Assembly (NCBI GenBank): GCA_935421135.1
Contig: OW285188.1
Coordinates: forward strand, 11,822,733-11,886,732
Direction: 5' to 3'
Source: Bugulina stolonifera
Taxonomy: Eukaryota > Bryozoa > Gymnolaemata > Cheilostomatida > Bugulidae
DNA: 64,000 nucleotides
Part shown: positions 28,101-40,100 of the stretch, piece by piece
Layout: every line of letters starts with the position of its first letter
Position numbering within the stretch: position 1 is the stretch's first letter
Program-made: the position numbers and the translations under genes
The notes under the pieces: model-generated
What the model was told of the DNA's origin: nothing
The model's database searches: none
The model's input: the letters and a program-made list of their open reading frames with translations, nothing else

Positions 28101-31100
28101 ATTGCATTTGCAGGGGTCATAAGGTCTGCGACACTATTAATATTAGCCAATGAGCTGCCATACGGGGTTGTACGCTGGGAGAGACAGAGTTTGGTGGTTG
28201 CAGAGCCTGAACAATCGGCTGAGACTGTAGTACCCCTGGTGATAGTTAGAGAGCAAGGCACTGCTGGTGACTTACAAGTTACTTACATGTGAGTTAACTA
28301 GATCTGCACGTAGGTGGTAAGCTGCCATATATGGTAGTCCTATTGCACAGATTGCAGTGCTGTTGGATTGCACCTCAGTTACTGAACCTTAAACCTCAAC
28401 TTTCGTTTGCGAAAGGTGTATTGGATTGTAGTCAATGGTCATGTTAACATTTTTAAATTATTTTATTTATTTTTCTTGAGTACTTTGTCATTCAGCAGAT
28501 AATAATTTTTTGGTATCCCTCTTTTCACTAGTTAATTTATAGGCACCGTTATTTTGCTTTAGCTGCATACTGAACCGTTTGTATTGTTTCAATATTCTTT
28601 TGCATTAAAATCTAAAAATTTTCTGGCTAGCATTATTGAAACTTATTACACTGCTGTTATTGGGTAACACGTGTTTTCTACCCAACAGTACGTCAAGAGA
28701 CATTCTATCAGATAGTGATAGACAAGCTATATCAGGCCAGGACTACGTATCTAAACAACAGACTGTAAATATACGAGAGAATCAGACCAGAGCTGTACTT
28801 GATGTAACTATTAAAGCCGATGATCTACCAGAAACTGAAGAACAGTTTCTAGTGAACATTACGTCTGTCAGGTATGTGGAGTTATGCTCTCTTTTATAGC
28901 ATCTTGTATTCTGAATTACCTTAGTACTAGAAGTCGAATTGTTTGCACCACAATTTCCACTTCGTTGTTTCACTGAAGTTTAATATTAATTGAGTTTTTA
29001 GTGTCGAATTTTCTGCCAAAGTTTTGTCTCTTTTTAAAGAATTAAGGTGGTTTTGGTATATTTTATGCTATTTGTTTACCTGCTGTGTGTTTACTGGTTG
29101 ACAAAAAAGTAAATTTTCTAATTGATCAGTAATGTGATGATTCATATAAACAATCTACTGCATTTAATGTTGCTGTAAGAAAAGCATTGCTGTGACTATA
29201 CCTAGACTGTGATACCATTGTTGGTTTGGCAGACTACTGGGGGTTGAGAACTCGGGCATTGGTCCAGATATAAGAAGAGGAGGAGATGTAGTAACAGTGG
29301 TAATAGCTGAGAATGATAATGCAAGAGGAGTAGTACAACTTGATGTACAGCTAGTAAGTTGCTTTGTCCTTGGAAGATACATGTAATTTGTTTAAAATCT
29401 ATTACTGCTAACACTAGTGTGATAGTATGGATGTTAGTTCCCTGACCTGTATTATTGTTGCTCTAGAATAATGAAGGAAGGATCGACGTTTATGAAGCAG
29501 CTGGGGAGGATATGCTACTACAGATAAAACTGGTGAGAGATGTTGGACAGTTTGGTGAAATCAGTGTGGTGTGGCAGATACTGCCCAGAGAAGTGACAGC
29601 TGAAGACATCTCTGCTTTCTCAGGAAGTGTTGCTTTTATGCAATCTCAGAAAGAGGCTTTCATTGAACTCTACATCATTGATGATGATCTGCCCGAACCA
29701 ATGGAGGTGAGCAGCCAATGTTGTCTGATTATTTGTTTGGTCGATTTTGATTTGGGTCGAGTGTTTGCTATGAAATGATTGTACGTATTTATACGTCATT
29801 TCAGAAATTGTTTGTAAGAGTGATTAAGATATTAGTCGTCAAGTAGAACTCATTAAGTTTAATTTATTGAACTCAAAATCCTTGCAACGAGTAATGCTTA
29901 TACATTCTTCATAACTTACACATAGCCCACATGGTACTTGCATCTGTTTCAAATTTGGATACGATTTTTGGTATTTTTAACTATTTTGGGTGATTCTGTT
30001 CATAGATGTTCGATGTACGACTAATCTCTGTGTCTGGTGGGGCAACACTTGGTACATTACGATCAGTCCGAGTAGCCATATTGAAGAATGATTCACCCAA
30101 TGGGATGTTTGCTTTCATTCAAACGCTGTTCACTGTGGAAGAGTCCCTAGAGCCTGCTAGAAGAACTGCTGACATACAAGTTGAAAGGTCGCAAGGAGCA
30201 CAGGGTTGGTTCCTCTATTAGCCAAGAGAGCTATGCCTTTCTATTAACTCATACTCAGTTGCTGTTGATTACACTAAGTGAAGATTGAGAGGGCATCAAG
30301 TAGGATGATGAATTTTTCACCTCATAACATTAAATTTGTATAAGATTTAGCATGTGGCGTACTGTTCTAGGTGTGGTGAACGTGAACTGGCAACTGGAAG
30401 CTAATGCTGCAGCAGACTTTGAACAGCCTCATTCTGGGGTCTTGCGGTTTGAAGTTGGTCAAACGAAGCACTCATTTTTCCTAACAGTTAAACTGGATAG
30501 TGTACTTGAGGGTCAGGAGTCATTTAAAGTTGCACTGAGCTCTGCAGATAACAACGCAGACCTTTCTGTTACTCACTCTACTGCAGACATCATAATTCAA
30601 GCAAACTTAGGATCTAGCGGCCATATTGAAGTTGTAGACAACTACAAAACAGTTGTGGTTGCTGAACCAACTGCTAGCTATGATGGTAGTCAGGTAGATT
30701 AGTTTATCATTGCTATGAACAACAAAAGTGTTAACATCTAAACTACCAGCTATCATGTGAAGTTGTCTTCTCCTTTCTTTATCCTCTAGAAGAAAATAGA
30801 GCAAGAGAGCAAATTACGAGAAAACAACTTCACATTGTATTTAATAGCTAAGGAATGTGAAATACTGCAAACGATAATATACTATGCTCTTTATGATCAA
30901 GTATAGTCTGTGTTCTGACTTCTATGCTTTATTTCAGAATATCATATTAACCAGAGGAATTGGAACATTTGGAGAAGTCACTTTCACCTGGTCTATTACA
31001 CCAGCTAAGCTCTTATCATTTGTACAAACAGAGGGTCAGGCAACCTTCCTTGATGGACAGCAAACGGCTGAGGTTGGTCATAGTTCTTTAATGCATGTTG

Positions 31101-34100
31101 GAAATGTTGTAATAGAACATTATCATGGGAAATTTTTATTTGAAGTGATTGAGCAACGAATTCCCATTATATTAGCTAATTTTAAGATACATTCCAGGTG
31201 ATAAGATATCATATAATTAGCTTATAAATTAAGATTGTATTTTTAAGATGAGAAAAGCTGGTGCATATTTAGCTTACAGTTTAACATTTAGACTATTGAC
31301 TGTTTTAGGTCATCATACAGACGGTAGACAATACTGAACCAGAGCAGCGACAACTCTTTATATTTCAAGTGACGTCCGCGTCTGCAGGTGCTACAGTCTC
31401 TGTTGACTCTGCTAAGGTTGAGGTCATGCTAGCTGCTAGTGACCATCCTATTGGATTGTTTGAGTTCTCCACGGCTGATAGCATACATGTGTCTGAGGTA
31501 CGTAGTTCCTTCTAATACTATAGTTAATATCTAGTTAATTTGGGGTCAATGAAAAGCAAATTGTACATAGTAAAAGTTTGTTTGTTGTTAGCACTAGTTC
31601 ATCGTTTAGAACATATAATAGAAATAGAGGAAGAAAGGGCGGATAACTCTTAAACAATGATTGATGTGCTATAATAATGTTATAACACATGGCACTACTG
31701 TATAAAAATTTGCAATAAGGCTTCACTGAGGTGGGCTAGTATTTTCCTAGTGATATTCAATGGCTACCTATCACTTGCCCACAAGCACAACTACATTATA
31801 TAGATTTGTTTATAACTTGGATACAATTTGATACATAAGTCTACATGGTTCCAACTAAGTATATGATATTGTATCTTTGTTATCAGGACAGCTCTCAAGT
31901 TTCTATAGCTGTGGTGAGAAACTTTGGTGTGGAAGGCCAGGTGCAGGTGGCGTATACTACAGTACCTGGTACTGCACATCAGAACTCGGACTATCTACAA
32001 AAGACAGGAAGTATAGTGTTTACCTCTGGACAGCAATCTCAAAGCATTGTTATTGAGCTTTTACAGGTTCGTACAAGTATTAGTTTATAAACTCATGTTC
32101 TGTTTTTACTGCATTTTAACAGTAATGATTTTCCACTCACAAATGAAGATTTTTTAAATGAGAATCTTCTGTACTGTTGTGTAAATAGATGAGTAAATAT
32201 TATTTATATTATTAGTAAATAATAATATAAAGTATTCATCCTGATTAGACTTTTCATCACGTAGTAATGATTGTACGTGTTACGTGTGTCATGTACAGCA
32301 TCTCATGCTGTTATTTTCTGTAGGATGATATTGCCGAAGGTCCCGAGGTGTTCTACATCAAATTGATCTCGGCTACTCTACAGTCTCCAGCTCAGATGTA
32401 TAACTTTACAGAGGTCAATGGTATACAGCTTGATCAGCCACCTATGGTTGGTGTCATCTCAGAGAGATCAATTATTATAGACAAGAATGACAACGCTGAA
32501 GGTAACTAGTTAATATATGGCATCATGTAAATAAGGCTTGGCTTGAAGTTGCCGACATTGGATATCTAACGGATTGGAAGTATTTAAATGATAAACCTGC
32601 TATGACTTGTGCAGATATTATTTTTTGATACCATTCCTAAGAAATAGTTATAATAAGTGCGTAGTAAGAGCATTTTAGGCCCTTTGATATCTTGAGCAAT
32701 AGATATACAGATGTATGTTGATAGTATTCTACACCATTGTCACATAATATGATGTTCTTTCTATCTCAATTGAGCCAAGTATATACATATTTGTCTCTGT
32801 ATTAATATATTTGGTGTACCATCTCTGCATGCTGATGCATGTCGGTACATGTGTACCGAGTCCAAACTAAGGAATAACCAGGTATTGTTGATAATCACTT
32901 GATGATGTTCTGCTGCTGCATCTGTAGGTGTGATTCAGTTTGAGAAGTCGTCAACATCTGTTGTGTTTGAGGAAACCGTTGGTCTTGCATCACTTATAGT
33001 AACGAGAGGTCCTGGAACCTATGGCTCTGTAGCTGTTCTATTTAATGTTACTGCAGGTAATTGTATGGCTAGTAGAGTACATGTGCTCGTATGCAACATG
33101 TGACATACTATATTCATCAATCTTATCAATTCTGTACTAGAACTATACCATGTTTTAATCTATAGAAATAGTGGAATAGTTATCTAACCATTGTTCTCTT
33201 TTGTTAATGGAGTAGGAATACTGTCATGAATGTAGCAGAGAAAAATTGGAATTGCGTAAAGTTATGATTTACCATAGTGCTATATAATTCTTTTAACTAG
33301 TGTACATGTCAGTTTGGGTAACTCGATTTATAACTAATATGCACTGTATAATATAATGTATAATACATGCATGAGGTACACTATATTTATGTTTTATTTA
33401 CATCTCTATTCAATAGAAACTGCTTTGGCCAATGAAGACTTCTTTCTGGAAGGAGGTGAACTGTACCTGGCTGACGGTATCAGTCGCAGCTCTATCAATG
33501 TTACTATAGTAGATGATACTAAAAGGGAGATGCCTGAGTTTTTTCAAGTAGCTCTGACCTCGGTTAGGGGAGGAGCAGTGCTCGGCCCCAACATCAACTC
33601 CTATGTCACAATCTCTAAATCTGACTATCCTAATGGCAAGTTTTCATTTGCTGGACCTTTAGACAGAACTGTGGCGAATCCGGAGACAAAATTTACAATC
33701 AGCTTGACTGTTAGTAGAACTGAAGGTCTGCAGGGTAAACAAAGTCTCAAATGGAAAATATTTGGGCCAAACTCCCTACAACCACTCAACACCGTTAGTG
33801 ATATTTCATACCGTACAAGTAATGGTGCCGAAACAACTGAAGGACAACTATTATGGGAAGATGGTGACGGTAGTAGTAAATCAATAGTCCTTGAGATCAA
33901 AGGATTCACAGGCTGGGAAATACAGAAAACATTTGTTATAAGAATTACCGACATTCAGCATGACACAAATCCAGTTAAAAATGGAGAAGTTGATTCTTCA
34001 GCATCGCAAGTTAAAGTAACTGTTTTAAAAAATGGTGACCCTAACGGTATATTACAATTGTCTGAAGCGAGCAGAGAAGAGAAAGAATTTGACGAACCTC

Positions 34101-37100
34101 AAGGAGTAAAGCAGGAAGTTACATTCTTTGTCGAAAGACTTGATGGAAATCTGGGCGATCAAAATATTCTATGGGAAGTTGTAGGAGGTGATGGAGATAT
34201 TGAGCCAGCATCCGGATCGGTGCTAATGACTGAGGGTGTTAGCACAGCACCTATTAGACTTAACATCATAGATGATGACATTCCTGAACTTACAGAAAAC
34301 TTTCAGTTACGTCTGCTGAACGTTATTGGCGGTGCAACTATAAAACCTGATGCCAATACTGTGAACTTTCAAATTAAATACAATGATGATCCACATGGGT
34401 TCTTTGAACTTCCAAATGGCAACCAAGAGCTACAAGTGCATCCCTTGACCCTTCAGAGATATCTAAATACAACAGTATACAGACGGTTTGGTTTGTTTGG
34501 CTCGGTTGAAGCTTCCCTTCGCATATCATTTTCACAGCAGAGCTTACAGTTTCCTCTCACAGAGACAGTAGTATTTGATGACAGACAGGCTGAAGCCATA
34601 TTGATTATTGATGTTATAGATGATATTTTTATCGAACTAGAATCATACTTCACTATTGACTTGGTTAATCTTGTGTACGTGAGAGGTCCATCGCTGACAG
34701 CACCTCCGAGATTCAAACCAAATAGTGCTGTCACAATTAACGTACCAGAAACAGCTGCTAACAGTTATGTTAGTTTTGAGAGTCCAATATTTACTGTTAA
34801 TGAAGCTACTCAAAGTTTTGTTGTAACTGTAAAAAGAATAGGATTATATGGCGAGGTTCTAGTGAAATGGAGTGAAGGTTATCTCGCAACTCCACCAGCA
34901 GGGTTTCAAGTAGGTGCGACGAATCCCTCCAACGGTATCTTAACTATAGCTCATGGCGAGCGCTATGGAAACTCTACGATATATGTTCTGTTACCATCCT
35001 TTTCTGATAACACTCATCACCTCTTTGCTATTTACCTTGAGAACAACCCGACTACAACATCACCAGGTGGTGCAAAATTGTCATCAACAAACACATTAGC
35101 AGAGATCGATCCTAGTGGAGTAATTCGATTTGCTGCAAGTCAAGTCTCTGTGCACGAAAATCAAGGAAGTCTTACACTGACTATACAGCGTCTTTATGGC
35201 AGCAGAAACAGTATTCGAGTTAAATACAGCACACAGTCTGAAACAGCTTTAGCAGAGAAGGACTTTGTGTCTATTCAGTCGCAGTCAATTGTACTGACAG
35301 AAAGGCAGCTAACAGCAGAGATCACATTATCCATTCAGTTAGACTCCGCAGCAGAGCAAGATGAAAAGTTTGCAGTCTTGCTCGAAAGTGTTGAGGTGCT
35401 GCCAACAACAGACCAAGCACCTGTCTCACCTCGAATAAGTGATATAGTACCCAGTTGCTCAGTAACCATTAAGGCAAATGGAGATCCTCATGGCTTACTA
35501 GATGTTGTACTATCTGCTCCCAGAGTAGTTGAAAGGAACCTAAACACTGTACGTCTAGAACATATTACTAATATTTACCTTGATTAGGTTTTCAATAACT
35601 TTGTATTGTCAACTATCTCCTGAATGCCATGTTGATTTAACCAACTAGTGCTACACATTGATACTGGTCATATAATTATATAAATCTATGGAACAGGTTA
35701 CGGTAACTATCAGAAGAAATGGTGGAGCATTTGGTCATGTGACTACTCGTGTGAGGACTGTAGCAGGCGGGGAATCATGGGACCAACAGATAGTGATGTT
35801 AGCAAAGAGCTCTTTTAATAATACTATTAGTGAAGCTCTGTCTAATCGTGACACTAGACAGTCTGCTACGGCAGCATCTGACTACCAGGTATAGTATGTA
35901 GCCACCGTTAGCTGTGGCTGCAGGGGGCAGGAACTTGATCAATGTATATGTTAACAAGCTATGCTAATTATTGTACTTGCAGGTAGCCTTACTGCCCATA
36001 TGTAGATGTTAGTACCAATTTTATACTTATAGTAAACAGCATATATACATGTACAACACTAAATATACAACTTAATAATATACAGCAATAATAAATATAC
36101 AACTCGGCTAAGCTTACTTCTGATAGGTAGGTGAATGCTTGAGCATTAATTTTTGAACTTCGTAAAACTTAGCGATGGACAAATTCACAAAAAGTTTTCG
36201 CTGCAAAATGGTCTAGTACTTGTAGACTTCCAAAACTTTCTTACGCACGTAATTTCTGCTTTTAGGGTAGTTGTTTTAGATTCATTGTCTGCTAAACTTT
36301 CATTCGATTGAGTACCACAAAAAACGTCCACATAACAATTAATTTCGATTTATAGATACTAAACACTGAGATCGCCTTTGAGCAGGGAGAAATAGAAAAA
36401 GAGTTGGTGGTTAACGTGTTGGATGATAACGAGGCTGAATCGGATGAATCTGTCTACATATACCTTACTGAACCTACAGGTAAATTACTAGAATTACACA
36501 CATATCGTTTTTTACCTGCAAAATAGTATTATTTTGCATATTCAACATGCGGCGTATCATGTTGCTTTGAATTTTTTGTTATGCTGTAAAATAATTCATT
36601 GAAATAAAACTACTAGTCATACTATTCACTATTCTCTTTGTAGGAGGTGCACGGATCGCAGAAGGTGCACCTGATGGAATGAAATATGGATATGCCGTTT
36701 TTGAAATTATAAGAAATGACAACTGGAACGGTGTGATTGGCTACTCAACTAATTCACGGAATGTTACTGTCAGTGAGGATGATGGTGGTCGTGTTACTCT
36801 CAGCCTTATCCGCACATCCCATGCTCTATTCACATATGATACTACAGTGCAATGGGAGGCCTTGTTTCCATCTAACCCTATCTTAGCTAATGAGCTAGTT
36901 AGAGCTACTGGTGTTGTTATCTGCAAATCTCTGCAGAGTACCTGTGAATTCCACATTGAACTGGTAGAAGATCAAACACCGGAGTTTAGTTATAGTTTTC
37001 CTGTTCGGTTATTCAACCCTAGTGCTGGATCAACAATTGATGAGCGAAATGCATTGGCCACAGTCACAGTGTTTCCAAGTGATGATCCATATGGCAAGGT

Positions 37101-40100
37101 TCAGTTCAGGGACTCGTATATTGTTGTTAATCGTTTTGCTGAGGAAGTTGTAATTGGTGTCGATCGCATGCAAGGTTCCAGTTTTGAGATAGCAGTGTCA
37201 TATAAAGCACATGATCTGGACGTAGAGGATTTGTATAGAGCGGGGTTAAAGGTTTATTCAGCCAATGAGAATGATGATTATAGCCCCTCACAAGGTCAAA
37301 TAGTTTTTCAAGATGGTGTTACATTTCAAAACTTCAAAATACAACTAACTCCCCAAAATTCAGTTTCAAACAAGTATCCCAAAGTATTCCAAGTAGTTAT
37401 TTATGAGCCCCTGGCAGGAGCAGTTCTGGGTACTCCGATCGAATGCACTGTTATGATAGTTGAAGCACCGCAGGTAGACATCTGGACGACACATGTTTCG
37501 GCTAGCGTACAGGAAATGGATGACAATGCGATTGAATACCTTATTAGCACAATTGTTGATAAAGACTTCACTGAAATGAGTAAAGATGCTCTGACTATAT
37601 TGGAAGACGTCTTGAAAAGAATAATCCAAGAAGGTGAACTTAGGCCATTGCTAACATCATCAAGACAAGGATTGATATCTATCTTCTGCAGTTTAATGAG
37701 CTCTAAAGTGAAATCTACTTCTGGAAGACTTAGCATAATGAAACTGTTTGAAAGATTCATTTTCACTTTGGCGATGGGAGAGACCTGTGAGACTGAGAGG
37801 CACCCGTATCCTGATATATCATGCAGCAACTTTCGATTTAGTCTTATCAAAGTCTTACCTCATCGGGTGAATGGATACACATACAGTTCATCGTCACGTA
37901 ATAGTCTGAAACTTGGTGAGGATATTGTAAACCCTTCTGTCAACAACGGCACATGCTTGGCGCTGCAATTCATCGAATATGACACACCTCATTGGTTTAT
38001 AAAAAGAGATCAGGATACCTTACTGGATGACAAAGTGCTGTCGGTGAATATCAAAGGATTCGCTACAATTTCTAAACCTAGTGTAACGTATAAGATCTAT
38101 ACAGCCAATGGTAGACGAACATATAAGAGAGCTGAATGTGTATATTACAATGAACTGAGTCTGTTGTGGTCCAGCAACGTCTGCGAAGTGAGCAATGAGC
38201 TCCAATTAGGTACCAATGACTTTGTAGAGTGTCAATGCGATCACCTCTCTAGCTATGCTGTCAATTCTCTTACGAGGGAAAAAGCCTTTATTGGATATCC
38301 GAATTACCTATTCATTGTTACTGGCTGCTGCATGGTGAGTCTTTTTGTTACAGTACTTTCAATTGGCTGATTGACTAAATCTATGCAATGTCTTGGTTAA
38401 TAGTAATCACTAATAGATCTACATCTATATATGAACTTGATTACTAGCTATTGTTATTTTAGTTCTGTATCCTGACTGCTATTCTAGTTCATCTCATCTT
38501 TCCCTGTGGTGGATTGTTTACAGTAAAGGTGGTAATACATGAGTTAGCCTGTAGCTTCTGCCTACTGGTAAGTATACAACTATTTAAAGATTTGTTATGA
38601 AAATTTATTTAATATGAGTTGATTTCAGAAATTAATATTCTACTACAGCTAACTTCAGTCTTGTAAAAAATTGAAGAATCACTTAAGCTGTGTATCACTT
38701 GGCAACAGTTGTAGCAAGTACTACATTGACTTACTGGCTATGTACTGGTTGGAATCTTTGCGATTTAATATATTGTAATGGTTTCTGTGATTTGGTGCGG
38801 TCGTCCTTGGACGACTACCGACCCAGAATTGAAGTGCCTATGAGTGGTGCTAGGCCTTCGCATTACATGAAAAATCGAGCGGTCTCAGTAGCCCAATAAC
38901 TACCAGAGACGACCCATCTGGTCCCAAGTCTGACCTTCAGACTATACTTTGAAAGAGAGTGATCCGACCTAGTAGGCGGTTCGCTAAGCGAATGACCTGA
39001 CAAAAGGAAGTGAAAGTCTCTGTATCAAGTATAGATGTGTCTTTATTGAAAGCCAAGTGAATACTGAGACAACGAACAGTGAAACAATGCCCTTTATATA
39101 GTATAAGGACTTCCGCCCGACGTAGTGTCGGGAAAAGACGACGTAAGGTCGTCCGGAAGTTGCGCAACAACATGGCCGCTGGAAGCCCGACGGCCGACCC
39201 AAAATAGGTCGGGTTATACAAAAGTTGCTTATAATGGTCCAATTCATGTACAAAATGAATATCAATGGATTCTGAGAGGTCGGGCCTCTGTACATGGGTA
39301 TAAAAGGGCATTAAAAGACTTAGTAATAATTATACAAGTATATACGATAATATAGGAGTTACATAGAGTAAAGTACAAGCAGATATATACATGTATGTGC
39401 ACACAATAATGAGTGTCAGGTGTAGGAGACGACTGTGCGTACCATTACAATATTATTTTATGTTCCATGGCTGCAGGGTGTATATCTACTAACAGCTTAC
39501 CTGAGTCCAGACTCGAGTCCTGATCAGATATTGGTAACTCCGGATGAGAGCAATTACAAGTGTACAATACTTGGATTTGTCCTTCATTATTTCCTCCTAG
39601 CCCAGTTTGTATGGATGTTGTTGCAGGTAAGCTAGTGTACATTATATCATATTTTGCGTGCACCAGTACTATTAAACTAGTGAGACTGAACACTGAACGC
39701 GTTGTACAGTGTTTGATTATAGATTACTGTATTCTGTAGAGTGTGAATCTGTGGCTTATCTGTACTAAGAATGATGAAAACACGAAAAGATTTCACTGCA
39801 AATTCGTTACTTTAGGATACGGTAAGAAAACTATATATTAATTCTAGTCTATAGCACAGTTCAAGTTGCTGCAGCAAAGATAGTTAAGTTGTGGGAAGTC
39901 CCAGCCACCTTTTGTAGTATTATACAGAGTAATTTTATTATTTGAACACAGGACAACATACTTTTTAGTCACTAATCAGTTTGAATGTCCTACCTCTAGG
40001 TCTAACAGCGTTGTTTGTTGGGTCTTTCTATGGATTCACTTACTACACGTACCAGGAATATGACCTTGACCCACAGTTTATCTACACAGATGTAAACAAT

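Noticed and set aside
38690..39311. 69- and 124-codon frames within ADGRV1 intron 47
   Set aside because: No protein family seen; better explained by the GC-rich inserted element.
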